From contig NZ_QZCG01000004.1 of the NCBI RefSeq assembly GCF_003591515.1, positions 186,001 through 250,000 of the forward strand: a stretch of DNA of 64,000 nt. Direction: 5' to 3'. Source of the DNA: Paracoccus onubensis (lineage in GTDB: Bacteria > Pseudomonadota > Alphaproteobacteria > Rhodobacterales > Rhodobacteraceae). Position numbers and translations under genes: made by a program. Under the pieces are notes generated by a model. It made no database searches. It was not told where the DNA came from and was given only the letters and a program-made list of their open reading frames with translations. Position 1 is the stretch's first letter; each line of letters begins with the position of its first letter. Positions 1 to 9,867 of the stretch are shown in pieces.

Positions 1-180
1 CACCTCTCCGCGTGACAGGATGTGATCGCTGTCATAGCCCGTTTGTGTTGGCAAATCGAACGCCACGGAAAGCCCGGTCTGCCCTTTGGCCAGATTCCCC
101 CGGTACAAGGCATTCGACGCCGCTGCCGTTGAATGCCCCGCATAAGTCCGGAACAACCAGGGCTTGTCTTTTTGGGCCAT
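1..180 (-). CDS. ecm: Ethylmalonyl-CoA mutase, N-terminal part (cut by window edge)
   Basis: Only the first 60 codons are visible; the gene runs off the left edge. The start is the ATG at 180, with a GAGG element just upstream. The translation opens [17 protein letters not shown] and continues with [15 protein letters not shown] and [13 protein letters not shown], the characteristic N-terminus of B12-dependent ethylmalonyl-CoA mutases, close relatives of methylmalonyl-CoA mutase. The family converts ethylmalonyl-CoA to methylsuccinyl-CoA in the ethylmalonyl-CoA pathway of acetyl-CoA assimilation. It is divergent from ccr, which makes the substrate of this pathway, so the shared intergenic region probably controls both. 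A methylmalonyl-CoA mutase is the alternative; the position beside ccr favours Ecm. Confidence 0.85.
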   Translation of the reverse strand, partial: MAQKDKPWLFRTYAGHSTAAASNALYRGNLAKGQTGLSVAFDLPTQTGYDSDHILSRGEV

Positions 181-536
181 GATATCGCCTCGCAACAATC
201 TTACATGACAATGTCGAATACAGAAATATTGATGCGCCGTCAATTCGCTGCTGCGCAGAAATCTAAGCTGCTGCGCTGCCGCATCAATGGTGGAATACAA
301 GTAGCGGTGCCATTCTTGTTCCTGCCCTAAACCAACCGTCGGTTCCTAAACTTGTAACTCAAGGAACCGTTCGGTCTGAAAATCGAGGAAGAAATCTTTG
401 GGCCGCAATGACGCCAGCATTCCATTACGAAATATTGTTTCAAAATTTCCATGTAAAGCATTGCATTGTTACCGGATCGATTTTAACAAGAGCAAACCCG
501 GTGATTCTGCGCCGCAGCACGACGAAGGAGATGCAG
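181..536. promoter_or_regulatory. ecm/ccr divergent intergenic region with several symmetric elements
   Basis: This 356-bp stretch holds no convincing gene. It has an unusual amount of symmetry. An 8-bp inverted repeat, TTGATGCG (229-236) and CGCATCAA (280-287), encloses two 12-bp direct repeats, GCTGCTGCGCAG (247-258) and GCTGCTGCGCTG (267-278), spaced by 20 bp (about two helical turns). Nearer ccr are two palindromes, AACCGtCGGTT (334-344) and AACCGttCGGT (365-375), with centres about 31 bp apart. No TTTGCAAA-type motif of the RamB/ScfR regulators was found. Operator function is inferred from symmetry and position only. Confidence 0.5.
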
Positions 537-1829
537 ATGGCTCTTGATGCCCCGACCTCAATCGCGCCCTATGAGGCGCCCGAGAAAGATCTGTATGATA
601 TCGGCGAGATGCCGCCTCTTGGCCATGTTCCCCGACAAATGCATGCATGGGCGATTCGCCGTGAGCGCCACGGAGAGCCGGACAAAGCCATGCAACTCGA
701 GGTCGTGGATACCCCGGTAATCGACAGTCATGAGGTGCTGGTTCTGGTGATGGCCGCGGGTGTCAACTACAACGGCATCTGGGCGGGACTTGGTCAGCCG
801 ATCAGCCCGTTCGATGGGCATGGCGCGGAATATCATATCGCCGGATCGGATGCCTCGGGTATCGTCTGGGCCGTGGGCGATAAGGTCAAACGCTGGAAAA
901 TCGGCGATCAGGTGGTCGTCCACTGCAATCAGGACGATGGCGACGACGAGCATTGCAATGGCGGCGACCCGATGTATTCGCCCAGCCAGCGGATCTGGGG
1001 CTACGAGACGCCCGATGGTTCTTTCGCGCAATTCACCCGCGTGCAGGCGCAGCAGCTCATGCCGCGTCCCCGCCACCTGACATGGGAAGAATCAGCCTGT
1101 TACACACTGACACTGGCGACCGCCTACCGGATGCTGTTCGGCCATGAACCGCACGAGTTGAAACCGGGCATGAACGTGCTGGTCTGGGGCGCTTCGGGGG
1201 GGCTTGGCTCTTTCGCGATCCAGTTGATCAACGCGGCAGGCGGCAACGCCATCGGTGTGATCAGTGACGAAGACAAGCGCGAATTCGTCATGGGCCTTGG
1301 GGCCAAGGGCGTGATCAACCGCAAGGATTTCAACTGCTGGGGACAATTGCCAACCGTGAACACGCCCGAATATGCCGATTGGTTCAAGGAAGTCCGCAAA
1401 TTCGGCAAGGCAATCTGGGATATTACCGGCAAAGGCAATAATGTCGATATCGTCTTCGAGCATCCGGGCGAAGCGACCTTCCCCGTCTCGACCTTCGTTT
1501 GCAAGAAAGGCGGAATGGTCGTGATCTGCGCGGGCACCACCGGCTTCAACTGCACCTTCGACGTGCGCTATCTGTGGATGCATCAGAAGCGCGTTCAGGG
1601 AAGCCATTTCGCCCATCTGAAACAGGCCAGCGCCGCGAACCAGTTGATGCTGGAGCGTCGTATCGATCCCTGCATGTCGGAGGTCTTCCCATGGGCCGAG
1701 ATCCCGCAGGCACATATGAAGATGTACCGGAATGAGCATAAGCCGGGGAATATGTCGGTTCTCGTTCAATCGCCAAGGACCGGGCTGCGGACCTTCGAGG
1801 ACGCGCTTGAAGCAGGCCGCAAAGGCTGA
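537..1829 (+). CDS. ccr: Crotonyl-CoA carboxylase/reductase
   Basis: Reductively carboxylates crotonyl-CoA to ethylmalonyl-CoA using NADPH and CO2, the signature reaction of the ethylmalonyl-CoA pathway. The 430-aa product is the usual family length. It is a zinc-free medium-chain reductase with a nucleotide-binding motif GASGGLGS near residues 218-225; conserved family segments include AAGVNYNGIWAGLGQP and MYSPSQRIWGYETPDGSFAQ. An in-frame reading extends upstream to 408, but a GAAGGAG Shine-Dalgarno at 524-530 places the start at the ATG at 537 (spacing about 6) rather than the ATG at 531, which abuts it. Divergent from ecm, so the two EMC enzymes are probably co-regulated for growth on acetate or other C2 units. 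Confidence 0.97.
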   Translation: MALDAPTSIAPYEAPEKDLYDIGEMPPLGHVPRQMHAWAIRRERHGEPDKAMQLEVVDTPVIDSHEVLVLVMAAGVNYNGIWAGLGQPISPFDGHGAEYHIAGSDASGIVWAVGDKVKRWKIGDQVVVHCNQDDGDDEHCNGGDPMYSPSQRIWGYETPDGSFAQFTRVQAQQLMPRPRHLTWEESACYTLTLATAYRMLFGHEPHELKPGMNVLVWGASGGLGSFAIQLINAAGGNAIGVISDEDKREFVMGLGAKGVINRKDFNCWGQLPTVNTPEYADWFKEVRKFGKAIWDITGKGNNVDIVFEHPGEATFPVSTFVCKKGGMVVICAGTTGFNCTFDVRYLWMHQKRVQGSHFAHLKQASAANQLMLERRIDPCMSEVFPWAEIPQAHMKMYRNEHKPGNMSVLVQSPRTGLRTFEDALEAGRKG

Positions 1830-1883
1830 CCGCGTTATCGTCATTGTTCCCTCTGACGTAAGAGCTGCGCCGGAGGGGATGTC

Positions 1884-2012
1884 ATGCCTTTCTGGCTATC
1901 GCCCGGTATCGTTTCCAGATTCCGGGCGAACAATATGATCCGGCAACTTGCCGCGAATGCCCGTCATTTTTCGTTGATTTGCCATCGGTGGAATGTCACC
2001 ATCCTGACATGA
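1884..2012 (+). CDS. Possible 42-aa small protein coupled to the DUF2794 gene
   Basis: A 42-codon reading frame that begins MPFWLSPGIVSRFRANN and is not recognised as any family. Two features make it more than chance noise. A very good Shine-Dalgarno (GGAGGGG, 1872-1878) sits 7 nt from its ATG. Its TGA (2010-2012) overlaps the ATG of the DUF2794 gene (2009) as ATGA, the usual sign of translational coupling. The product is basic (several Arg and His), with no clear signal peptide or membrane helix. It could be a leader peptide that delivers ribosomes to the next start rather than a functional protein. Conservation in relatives was not checked. Confidence 0.4.
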   Translation: MPFWLSPGIVSRFRANNMIRQLAANARHFSLICHRWNVTILT

Positions 2013-2344
2013 TGAATGCCGCCCCGCCGTTCTCCGCCGATTCCGACCGGGTGGTCTTTGACCGAACCGAACTTGGCGCAATCCTTACCGTATATGGCCG
2101 CTTTGTCGCCGCCGGAGAATGGCGTGATTACGCAATGTCATTCCTGCGCGATGCTGCAGTGTTCAGCGTATTCCGGCGCGCCACGGAACACCCGCTTTAC
2201 CGGATCGAAAAACGCCCTAGGCTGCGGAATGCACAAGGCATCTATGCGGTGATCGCAATGGATGGCCGTATCCTCAAACGCGGCCATGACCTTGGGCAGG
2301 TGCTGAAAGTCTTCGACAAGAAACTGATCCGCGCCATCACCTGA
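2009..2344 (+). CDS. DUF2794 family protein
   Basis: A 111-aa protein matching the alphaproteobacterial DUF2794 family, of unknown function. Recognisable parts are VVFDRTELGAILTVYGR near the N-terminus, then AGEWRDYAMSF, PLYRIEKRPRLR and a C-terminal QVLKVFDKKLIR. No signal peptide or membrane segment is seen; a small soluble protein is expected. The frame stays open upstream to a TTG at 1979, but the tandem ATGs at 2009/2012 fit the family N-terminus better. The start has little Shine-Dalgarno of its own and overlaps the stop of a 42-aa ORF, so it may depend on translational coupling. It is convergent with thyX. Confidence 0.85.
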   Translation: MMNAAPPFSADSDRVVFDRTELGAILTVYGRFVAAGEWRDYAMSFLRDAAVFSVFRRATEHPLYRIEKRPRLRNAQGIYAVIAMDGRILKRGHDLGQVLKVFDKKLIRAIT

Positions 2345-2385
2345 AGCATTTCATCGCATCTTTTCCGAAGGGCTTCAGTGGCCTT

Positions 2386-3297
2386 TCATCCCCAGATTTC
2401 CTGAAACTCGCGCCATTCGCGCATGCTCATTCCCGAATCTTCCTGCGCCACCGTTTCGCCCGCCAGACGGCGCTTCAACACCGAAACAGCCCCGGCCGAC
2501 AGGCTGACCGCGTCCATCCTGTAGTCACGGAACGCGCCAAAGGCAGCAGGAACCCAATCGGCAACAATGTCGCAGAGTGCATCCGCATAGGCCCGAATTT
2601 CATACTGTGCATGAGCATCTGCCCGCAAGCGCAGGAAATGGAAGAGATTATGCAGATCCACTTTCCAATACCACTGGGTATAGATATTGGCCGGCAGATT
2701 CATTCGCGCCAATTCGCGCGCAAGCCCCTGCTGCCCGTCCTGCGACAGCATGTCTTCATAATGATCATAGCTGCGCATCGCATCCTGACGCAAAAGATCA
2801 AGAACACGCGCCGCCTCGTCCCCCTCAAGAACCTCGCTCCGCCCCTGCTTGTTGACACTCGACTGGGCGGCAAGGTTTTCGGGCGCGGGGATATAAAATT
2901 CGCGATCGAGTATCGAATAGCGCGCCGAATATTCGTTTACATTGGCGGTACGGTGACGAATCCACTGGCGGGCGACGAAAACCGGCAGTTTGACATGGAG
3001 CTTGACCTCGCACATCTCGAACGGGGTCGAGTGCCAGTGGCGCATCAGGTAACGGATCAGCCCTTCGTCGTTCTGCACCGATTTCGTGCCGCGTCCATAA
3101 GAGACCCGCGCCGCCTGACAGATCGCGGCATCGTCACCCATATAATCCACCACCCTGACAAATCCATGATCCAGTACCGGGTGCGCGGTGTAAAGATGCT
3201 GCTCCATCCCTTCCGAAATCACCCGCAGCGTCTGGCGCGGGGATTCGCGCAAATTGTCGATCTCGGCCTGCTGTTCCGGGGTGACTGGCGTATTCAT
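2386..3297 (-). CDS. thyX: Flavin-dependent thymidylate synthase
   Basis: Makes dTMP from dUMP with FAD/NADPH and methylene-tetrahydrofolate, replacing the classical ThyA. The 303-aa product contains the defining ThyX motif RHR-x7-S as RHRTANVNEYS, with R114, H115, R116 and S124 forming the flavin/dUMP-binding signature. A second family block is EIRAYADALCDIVADW toward the C-terminus. Length agrees with alphaproteobacterial ThyX. It reads away from the glyoxalase-like gene, with 146 bp between the starts. No operon partner is evident. Confidence 0.96.
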   Translation of the reverse strand: MNTPVTPEQQAEIDNLRESPRQTLRVISEGMEQHLYTAHPVLDHGFVRVVDYMGDDAAICQAARVSYGRGTKSVQNDEGLIRYLMRHWHSTPFEMCEVKLHVKLPVFVARQWIRHRTANVNEYSARYSILDREFYIPAPENLAAQSSVNKQGRSEVLEGDEAARVLDLLRQDAMRSYDHYEDMLSQDGQQGLARELARMNLPANIYTQWYWKVDLHNLFHFLRLRADAHAQYEIRAYADALCDIVADWVPAAFGAFRDYRMDAVSLSAGAVSVLKRRLAGETVAQEDSGMSMREWREFQEIWG

Positions 3298-3443
3298 GGT
3301 GGTTCATCCCTTGTCCTGACACATCATCTTGTGCCACTCCGCGACGAGTCGTGCAACTGGAATGCACGCGGCCGAAGCATTTGCCAGTGGCTTCCGGACA
3401 TGCCAATCTGCCGCCAACCCGCATTGCCGCAAGGAGAGCCACA

Positions 3444-3872
3444 ATGAATATCCGCTATCTTCACACCATGGTTCGCGTGAAGGATCTGGACAAGACAATG
3501 GATTTCTTTCGCCTGCTTGGGCTGGAAGAAACGCGCCGTATTGATAACGACAAGGGGCGTTTCACCCTTGTCTTCATGGCCCCGCCGGATCAGCCGGAAT
3601 GTCCGGTCGAACTGACCTATAACTGGGACGGCGACACCGGCCTGCCATCGGACAGCCGTCATTTCGGCCATCTCGCCTATCGGGTCGGCGATATCTACGA
3701 GATTTGCCAGAAATTGCAGGATGCCGGCGTCACGATCAACCGCCCCCCGCGCGACGGTCATATGGCCTTTGTTCGCAGCCCTGACAATATATCGATAGAA
3801 TTGCTTCAGGAAGGCGAGCCTTTGGCACCGGCCGAACCCTGGGCAAGCATGGAAAATACCGGAACCTGGTAA
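3444..3872 (+). CDS. gloA: Lactoylglutathione lyase (glyoxalase I), VOC family
   Basis: Predicted glyoxalase I, which isomerises the methylglyoxal-glutathione hemithioacetal to S-lactoylglutathione. The 142-aa VOC-fold protein carries the four expected metal ligands H7, E56, H76 and E119, spaced almost as in E. coli GloA. The start is the ATG at 3444, preceded by AAGGAG at 3431-3436; the longer in-frame extension from 3351 has no such signal. Divergent from thyX and convergent with the MarR-type gene. VOC proteins are broad, so another glutathione-linked substrate cannot be excluded, but the ligand set supports glyoxalase. Confidence 0.85.
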   Translation: MNIRYLHTMVRVKDLDKTMDFFRLLGLEETRRIDNDKGRFTLVFMAPPDQPECPVELTYNWDGDTGLPSDSRHFGHLAYRVGDIYEICQKLQDAGVTINRPPRDGHMAFVRSPDNISIELLQEGEPLAPAEPWASMENTGTW

Positions 3873-3949
3873 GCGTTTCGCCGTGGCTGCGGCATGAAAG
3901 CCGCCGATCTCCGGCGCATCCTGACGCTGCGTGCCGGATATTCGGGATA

Positions 3950-4474
3950 TCAGTAGATATACCGTATCCGGTCGGCCCAGAAGGACTCGATCCTGCGGAA
4001 TTGCCGATTGATGACAGGCAAAGGAAATTCGTCAAGGATTCCCTGCCTGCTCAGATCCTCGGCATGCCTGACGAAAAGTTCGCGCAAAAGGTTTCGAATC
4101 TCCAAACCTTCAGCGGTCAGCCGTATCCGGACAGAACGGCGGTCCAGTTCGCAGCGTTCATGATGAACATAGCCCATGCCGACCAGTTTTTTCAGATTAT
4201 AGCTGACATTCGATCCCTGATACATCCCACGGGATCGCAACTCGCCAGCGCTAACCTCATCCGATCCAAGATTATACAGGATCATCGCCTGAACCGGAGT
4301 CAGGTCCTGCCTGCCAAGCCGTTCGAATTCATCCTTGATGACATCCATCAGGCGACGGTGAAGGCGTTCAAGCAATGGAATGGTCTGCAAATAGGCCGAG
4401 GCGTGATCGGAAACGGCAGCCGGGCATTCAGGTTCACCAATCGGTATCCTGACTTGTGACGCACGGGAAAACAT
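3950..4474 (-). CDS. MarR-type winged-helix regulator (possibly LdtR-like)
   Basis: A 174-aa DNA-binding protein. Central segments LTPVQAMILYNLG, SAGELRSRGMYQGSNVSYNLKKLV and YVHHERCELDRRSVRIRLTA form the MarR winged-helix with its wing. The length and the GMYQGSNVSYNLKKL helix resemble LdtR regulators of alphaproteobacteria, which control L,D-transpeptidase and stress genes; I recall this rather than having tested it. The start at ATG 4474 is chosen because an AGGA lies 12 nt upstream and gives the usual length; in-frame ATG 4522 and GTG 4528 would add a Cys-rich extension without a ribosome site. No target gene is obvious nearby. Confidence 0.75.
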   Translation of the reverse strand: MFSRASQVRIPIGEPECPAAVSDHASAYLQTIPLLERLHRRLMDVIKDEFERLGRQDLTPVQAMILYNLGSDEVSAGELRSRGMYQGSNVSYNLKKLVGMGYVHHERCELDRRSVRIRLTAEGLEIRNLLRELFVRHAEDLSRQGILDEFPLPVINRQFRRIESFWADRIRYIY

Positions 4475-4687
4475 GGCCGGGCAATTCCTGTCAAATAAAC
4501 ACTCCAGACAAACATGCCTCATAAACACGAATCATCGGTTAAATCCGTGCCATGCAAATGATTGTTCGAACTGAAATGGTCTGTTGGGCATGTTCGCCGA
4601 CCATACACGGCATTTTCGTCACCCGACCGCCAATGAGAAAAGCAACGGAAGCAAAGGCCACCCGCGCATCCATATATCGTCAGCGAT

Positions 4688-6294
<1,607 letters not shown>

Positions 6295-6409
6295 CCATCT
6301 TTTCGCGCTTCCACGCTTTTTCTTCACCCAAGAATCCCGGAGTTCAGGGCAGAGCTCCGGCTTTGGTAAATCGCAACGAAACTGCTTGGGCGCAGCGACG
6401 ATTTAACCC

Positions 6410-8521
6410 TCAGGCGTCCGGACAAAAGGTCAAAGCGATACTGTCGCATGGGTGTTGCAGGAAATCCTGCAATTCCTCGTCCAGAACCAGCATGGATACC
6501 GATAACCCCGCCATATCCAGAGATGTGCAGTAATCACCCAGCCAGCTTTGCACCACCTCGATCTTGCGGGCCGCAAGTCGCTTGTGGATACGACGGTTCA
6601 CGATTGCCAACTCCATCATGGGCGTGCTGCCCAGCGTGTTCAGCAATAATGCGATGCGGGCGCCGGCACCCAGTGATGCATCTTCGATCAGCGTCTCGAT
6701 GATCCTGTCCGCGATACCGTCCGCCGTCATCAGATCGGCACGCATGACTCCGGGTTCGCCATGTATCCCCACCCCCAGTTCGATCTCGTCGGGTCCAAGC
6801 AGAAAACTGGGCCGGCCCGTTTCCGGCAAGGAACAGGCCGACAAACCCGCCCCCATGCTATAGGTATGCGCATTGGCCTTTCCGGCGATCCGTTCGCATT
6901 CGTCAAGCGACAGCATCCGGTCGCAAGCCGCCCCGGCAATCTTGAAAACGAACGCATTCCCGGCGGTTCCCCGCCGCGCAGCGCGGTCGCTGGCAGGTGA
7001 GGAGGCGACATCGTCGGTAGTGATGACGCTGCGAACCGCAATGCCCTCGGCCGCGGCCATTTCTGCCGCCATCTCGAAATTCATGGTGTCGCCGGTGTAA
7101 TTGCCGAAAACATGCAGAACCCCCGCGCCGCCATCTGCCTGCCGGGTGCAGTCGAGAATGCGGTCGGGCGGCGGCGATGAGAAGACATTCCCGATAGCCG
7201 CCGCATCGGCAAGGCCCGGGCCGACATATCCCAGGAACATCGGCTCATGCCCGGCACCCCCGCCGATAACCAGCCCCACCTTTCCCGAAGGTGCAGGATG
7301 GGCCCGCGCCAGCGATCTGAGCGATCCTCCAATCGGGCGAAGATATTGCGGAAAGGCCAGAAGCATTCCTTCGATCGCCTCGTTCACGGCATCGCGGGGA
7401 TCGTTCAGTATTTTCTTGACCGGCTGCATGCCCGCCATAACAGGAGGCTCGTCCCGATCGCGACCTGGGAGAGTGGGAGGTCGGCGGGTCAGGCTCTGAC
7501 GCTGAACCTCGATGCCGTCGGCGCGCAGGATCCCTTCGGCAGTGGCGGAGTCGGTGACAAGGACGTTGACAAGCTCGCCGCGCAGGGCGCCAAGAATCGC
7601 CTGCACCTTGTCGAAACCTCCGCAAACGCCGATCCGGGTAGGCACCCGCAACAATCCGGGAAGATCGATCCCGATTGTGCGGCCGTCCAGCGACCCGGGA
7701 ACCGTCTTGCCCGCCGCATCGTAGAATCTTCCGGCAATTGCGCCCACCGCATTGCGATAGTTGTCACGGTTTTCTTCCGGAGTGGTCAGGAATCCGCTTG
7801 CTTCCACGGTCGAGCCGGGCCTGAGCGGTGAAAGGCCAAGAAGGACCATGTCCAGCCGGGTCAGATTGGACAATTGCGCGGCCAGCACCGGCTCTTGCAG
7901 CAACCCGTCACGCATCCCGGGATCGGACAGGATCGCCGGGGACGAGACCGGGATCATCCGGGCAGAAAGGTTCTGAGCCAATCGCGTAGCGCAAAGTTCG
8001 GGCGCATAGGACAGATCGGCCGTCATCGCCCCGGTTGCCGGCATCACGGTCAGATCGGAAAGACCGGAATCCCCGGCGGCTTCGGCAACGGCCAGCATGG
8101 TGCGCCCCCAGCCGATGCCGATCATGTCGCCCGCCCGCAGATGCCAGCCCAGCCCTTGCGCGCCGGCGCGGCCAAGCCGTTCGATCAGGCTTGCCGTGCC
8201 GCCCTCGGCCGGAATGACAAGGCAATCCTTCAGTCCGAAATGCGCCGATAACTGACGCGCCAGGGACAGAGCCCGGAACCGGTCGCCATTGATCGAGATA
8301 TTGACGATGCCCTGCTCGCGCGCTTCTGCCAGATAGGCGATAACGGTCGGACGTGAAATGCCCATGACCGACGCGATTTCGCTTTGGGTCAGTTCGTCCT
8401 CGTAATACAGCCATGCGGCCCATAACAGCGGGTCATCGCCAAAGCGCAGTGGCGCCCGCGGCTTGGCCTCTGCCGCTCCGCCTTCGCCACGCGGCAAAGC
8501 TGTCGCCCGGCGCCTGCTCAT
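6410..8521 (-). CDS. SorC-family regulator fused to dihydroxyacetone kinase subunit DhaK
   Basis: A 703-aa fusion. Residues about 30-75 are a helix-turn-helix (LTQSEIASVMGISRPTV). Residues about 85-340 are the SorC sugar-phosphate-sensing domain (GDMIGIGWGRTML, TRIGVCGGFDKVQAIL). A Pro/Arg linker follows at about 343-366. From about 367 it is a DhaK domain with the key residues intact: H425 in GGGAGHEP, D478 in NYTGDTMNFE and H587 in GIHGEPG, the histidine that binds the keto sugar covalently. The architecture is known in databases but its biochemistry is little described. Its start overlaps the stop of dhaL (8518-9153) as ATGA, so kinase domain and partner are co-translated. Likely role: sensing, and phosphorylating, the island's substrate. 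Confidence 0.9.
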   Translation of the reverse strand: MSRRRATALPRGEGGAAEAKPRAPLRFGDDPLLWAAWLYYEDELTQSEIASVMGISRPTVIAYLAEAREQGIVNISINGDRFRALSLARQLSAHFGLKDCLVIPAEGGTASLIERLGRAGAQGLGWHLRAGDMIGIGWGRTMLAVAEAAGDSGLSDLTVMPATGAMTADLSYAPELCATRLAQNLSARMIPVSSPAILSDPGMRDGLLQEPVLAAQLSNLTRLDMVLLGLSPLRPGSTVEASGFLTTPEENRDNYRNAVGAIAGRFYDAAGKTVPGSLDGRTIGIDLPGLLRVPTRIGVCGGFDKVQAILGALRGELVNVLVTDSATAEGILRADGIEVQRQSLTRRPPTLPGRDRDEPPVMAGMQPVKKILNDPRDAVNEAIEGMLLAFPQYLRPIGGSLRSLARAHPAPSGKVGLVIGGGAGHEPMFLGYVGPGLADAAAIGNVFSSPPPDRILDCTRQADGGAGVLHVFGNYTGDTMNFEMAAEMAAAEGIAVRSVITTDDVASSPASDRAARRGTAGNAFVFKIAGAACDRMLSLDECERIAGKANAHTYSMGAGLSACSLPETGRPSFLLGPDEIELGVGIHGEPGVMRADLMTADGIADRIIETLIEDASLGAGARIALLLNTLGSTPMMELAIVNRRIHKRLAARKIEVVQSWLGDYCTSLDMAGLSVSMLVLDEELQDFLQHPCDSIALTFCPDA

Positions 8522-9153
8522 TCCCTGGGATCCGTTTCCCGCACGACCCCGGCAAGAGATGTCAGGATGACAAATGCCGATTGTGCACCGGGATCGATCC
8601 GCCCCAGGGTCCTGCTGCCCAGCCGCGCCGCGCGACCACGGCTGGCCACCATCGAACGGGTGGCCTCAAGCCCCGCGCCGGCTGCGTCCAGAACCTCCTG
8701 CATCGGATTGTCCGTAACACCTGCCGCCGCAGCGGCATGGGCCGCGGGTTCCCAGACATCCATCATCGTGCAATCTCCGGGCGCCGCCTTGCCGCGACCG
8801 GCAATCCCTTCGCTGAACCCGGAAATCAGCGATGCAAGCGCGATACCGTCCGGGTCCGCGCGTCCTGCGGCGCCAAGGAAACCGGATGCATAAAGCGGGC
8901 CGACCGTAGCCCCGACCGCTTGCAGAAATGCCCGCCCCGCGGCCCTGAGACAGTCAGGCAGATTCTCCGAGTCGCACAGATCGAAGCCACGCATCGCGGC
9001 GTGAAACCCGTCCGCCATCGAGGCGCCGTGATCGCCATCCCCGACTTCGCCATCCAGCGCAGATAATTCGGACCGCGCCTCTTCCAGAGATTGCGCGGCG
9101 CGTAGCAGAAACCGCCGGATCGCGGATTTGTCCAGATATATGCCTGTTGTCAT
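8518..9153 (-). CDS. dhaL: Dihydroxyacetone kinase subunit DhaL (first copy)
   Basis: The ATP-binding lid subunit of a Dha-type kinase: it binds ADP/ATP with two Mg ions and phosphorylates the ketose held by DhaK. The 211-aa product has the metal-binding DGEVGDGDHG motif (D34, D39, D41) and GATVGPLYASGFL. The start at ATG 9153 follows GGGAGCC; a long in-frame upstream extension with no homology is ignored. The gene ends in an ATGA overlap with the SorC-DhaK fusion, so its natural partner is probably that DhaK domain. No DhaM/PTS component is present, which implies ATP as phosphoryl donor. Confidence 0.9.
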   Translation of the reverse strand: MTTGIYLDKSAIRRFLLRAAQSLEEARSELSALDGEVGDGDHGASMADGFHAAMRGFDLCDSENLPDCLRAAGRAFLQAVGATVGPLYASGFLGAAGRADPDGIALASLISGFSEGIAGRGKAAPGDCTMMDVWEPAAHAAAAAGVTDNPMQEVLDAAGAGLEATRSMVASRGRAARLGSRTLGRIDPGAQSAFVILTSLAGVVRETDPRE

Positions 9154-9221
9154 CCTGAAGGCTCCCGGTAACCCGGGCTCCAGCTTGACGGTTATGGTGG
9201 ATGCACGCAATCTCTTGCCGC

Positions 9222-9854
9222 TCAGGTCAGGCGCTTTTCGACCCCATCCGCAAGCGCGTGCAGGATCAGGCAACAGGAGGCGGCACCAGCATCCAGCACC
9301 CCGCGCGACCGTTCTCCCAGACGGCTGGCACGACCGATCCGGGCAATCATGTCCTTCGTCGAATCGCGACCCTCGGTGGCTGCCTGCCGCATCGCCGCGA
9401 GCATGACCGGAAATCCTTCGGAAGCGGTTTCTTCCGCCGCAGCGACAGCCGGGACCAAAGCATCCAGCAGGCATTTATCGCCCGCCTTAGCCTCACCGAT
9501 GGCCATCACGCCCTCACAACCTGCCGCAAGCATCCGGGCGAATAATGCCGGGTCGATCACCTCTTCATCGGCGACGACATCCGCCATATCCGAAAAGAAC
9601 ATGCCATAAAGCGGCCCCATCGAACCGCCGATCTCACCCATCAGGACATCCGTCACGGTGGCGAAGGCAGCATCAAGCCTGTCACCGTCACCAATTCTTT
9701 CGGCGGCGCGGGCAAAGCCCTTGGCCATGTTGTTGCCATGATCTCCATCGCCGATCTTGCCGTCGATTTCGGACAGCCACGCACGGTTTGAAACGACCGC
9801 CTCGGCGATCCCGCGCACAACAATGCCCGAGCCGGCATTTGCAAATCCCGTCAT
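9222..9854 (-). CDS. dhaL: Dihydroxyacetone kinase subunit DhaL (second copy)
   Basis: A second DhaL-type subunit, 210 aa, with the Asp motif IDGKIGDGDHG (D31, D36, D38), GGSMGPLYGMFF and C-terminal GASCCLILHALADG-like packing (actual text DAGAASCCLILHALADG). The ATG at 9854 is preceded by GGGAAGAGG; an upstream in-frame reading to 9881 overlaps dhaK. It lies 13 nt after the stand-alone dhaK and 68 nt before the first dhaL. The order dhaK-dhaL-dhaL-sorC::dhaK suggests two separate kinase pairs in one leftward operon. The two DhaL copies are clearly diverged, so different substrates or stereoisomers are possible. Confidence 0.9.
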   Translation of the reverse strand: MTGFANAGSGIVVRGIAEAVVSNRAWLSEIDGKIGDGDHGNNMAKGFARAAERIGDGDRLDAAFATVTDVLMGEIGGSMGPLYGMFFSDMADVVADEEVIDPALFARMLAAGCEGVMAIGEAKAGDKCLLDALVPAVAAAEETASEGFPVMLAAMRQAATEGRDSTKDMIARIGRASRLGERSRGVLDAGAASCCLILHALADGVEKRLT

Positions 9855-9867
9855 CCTCTTCCCTCTC

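Noticed and set aside
133..330. 65-aa open frame across the ecm/ccr gap
   Set aside because: Antisense to ecm at one end, no ribosome site, runs through the repeats of the regulatory region.
2341..2378. CTGAAGC / GCTTCAG inverted repeat between DUF2794 and thyX
   Set aside because: 24-nt loop and no T-run; too weak to call a terminator.
6340..6363. CCGGAG / CTCCGG hairpin between aspC and the SorC-DhaK gene
   Set aside because: Only 6 bp with a 12-nt loop and no T-run; not supported as a terminator.
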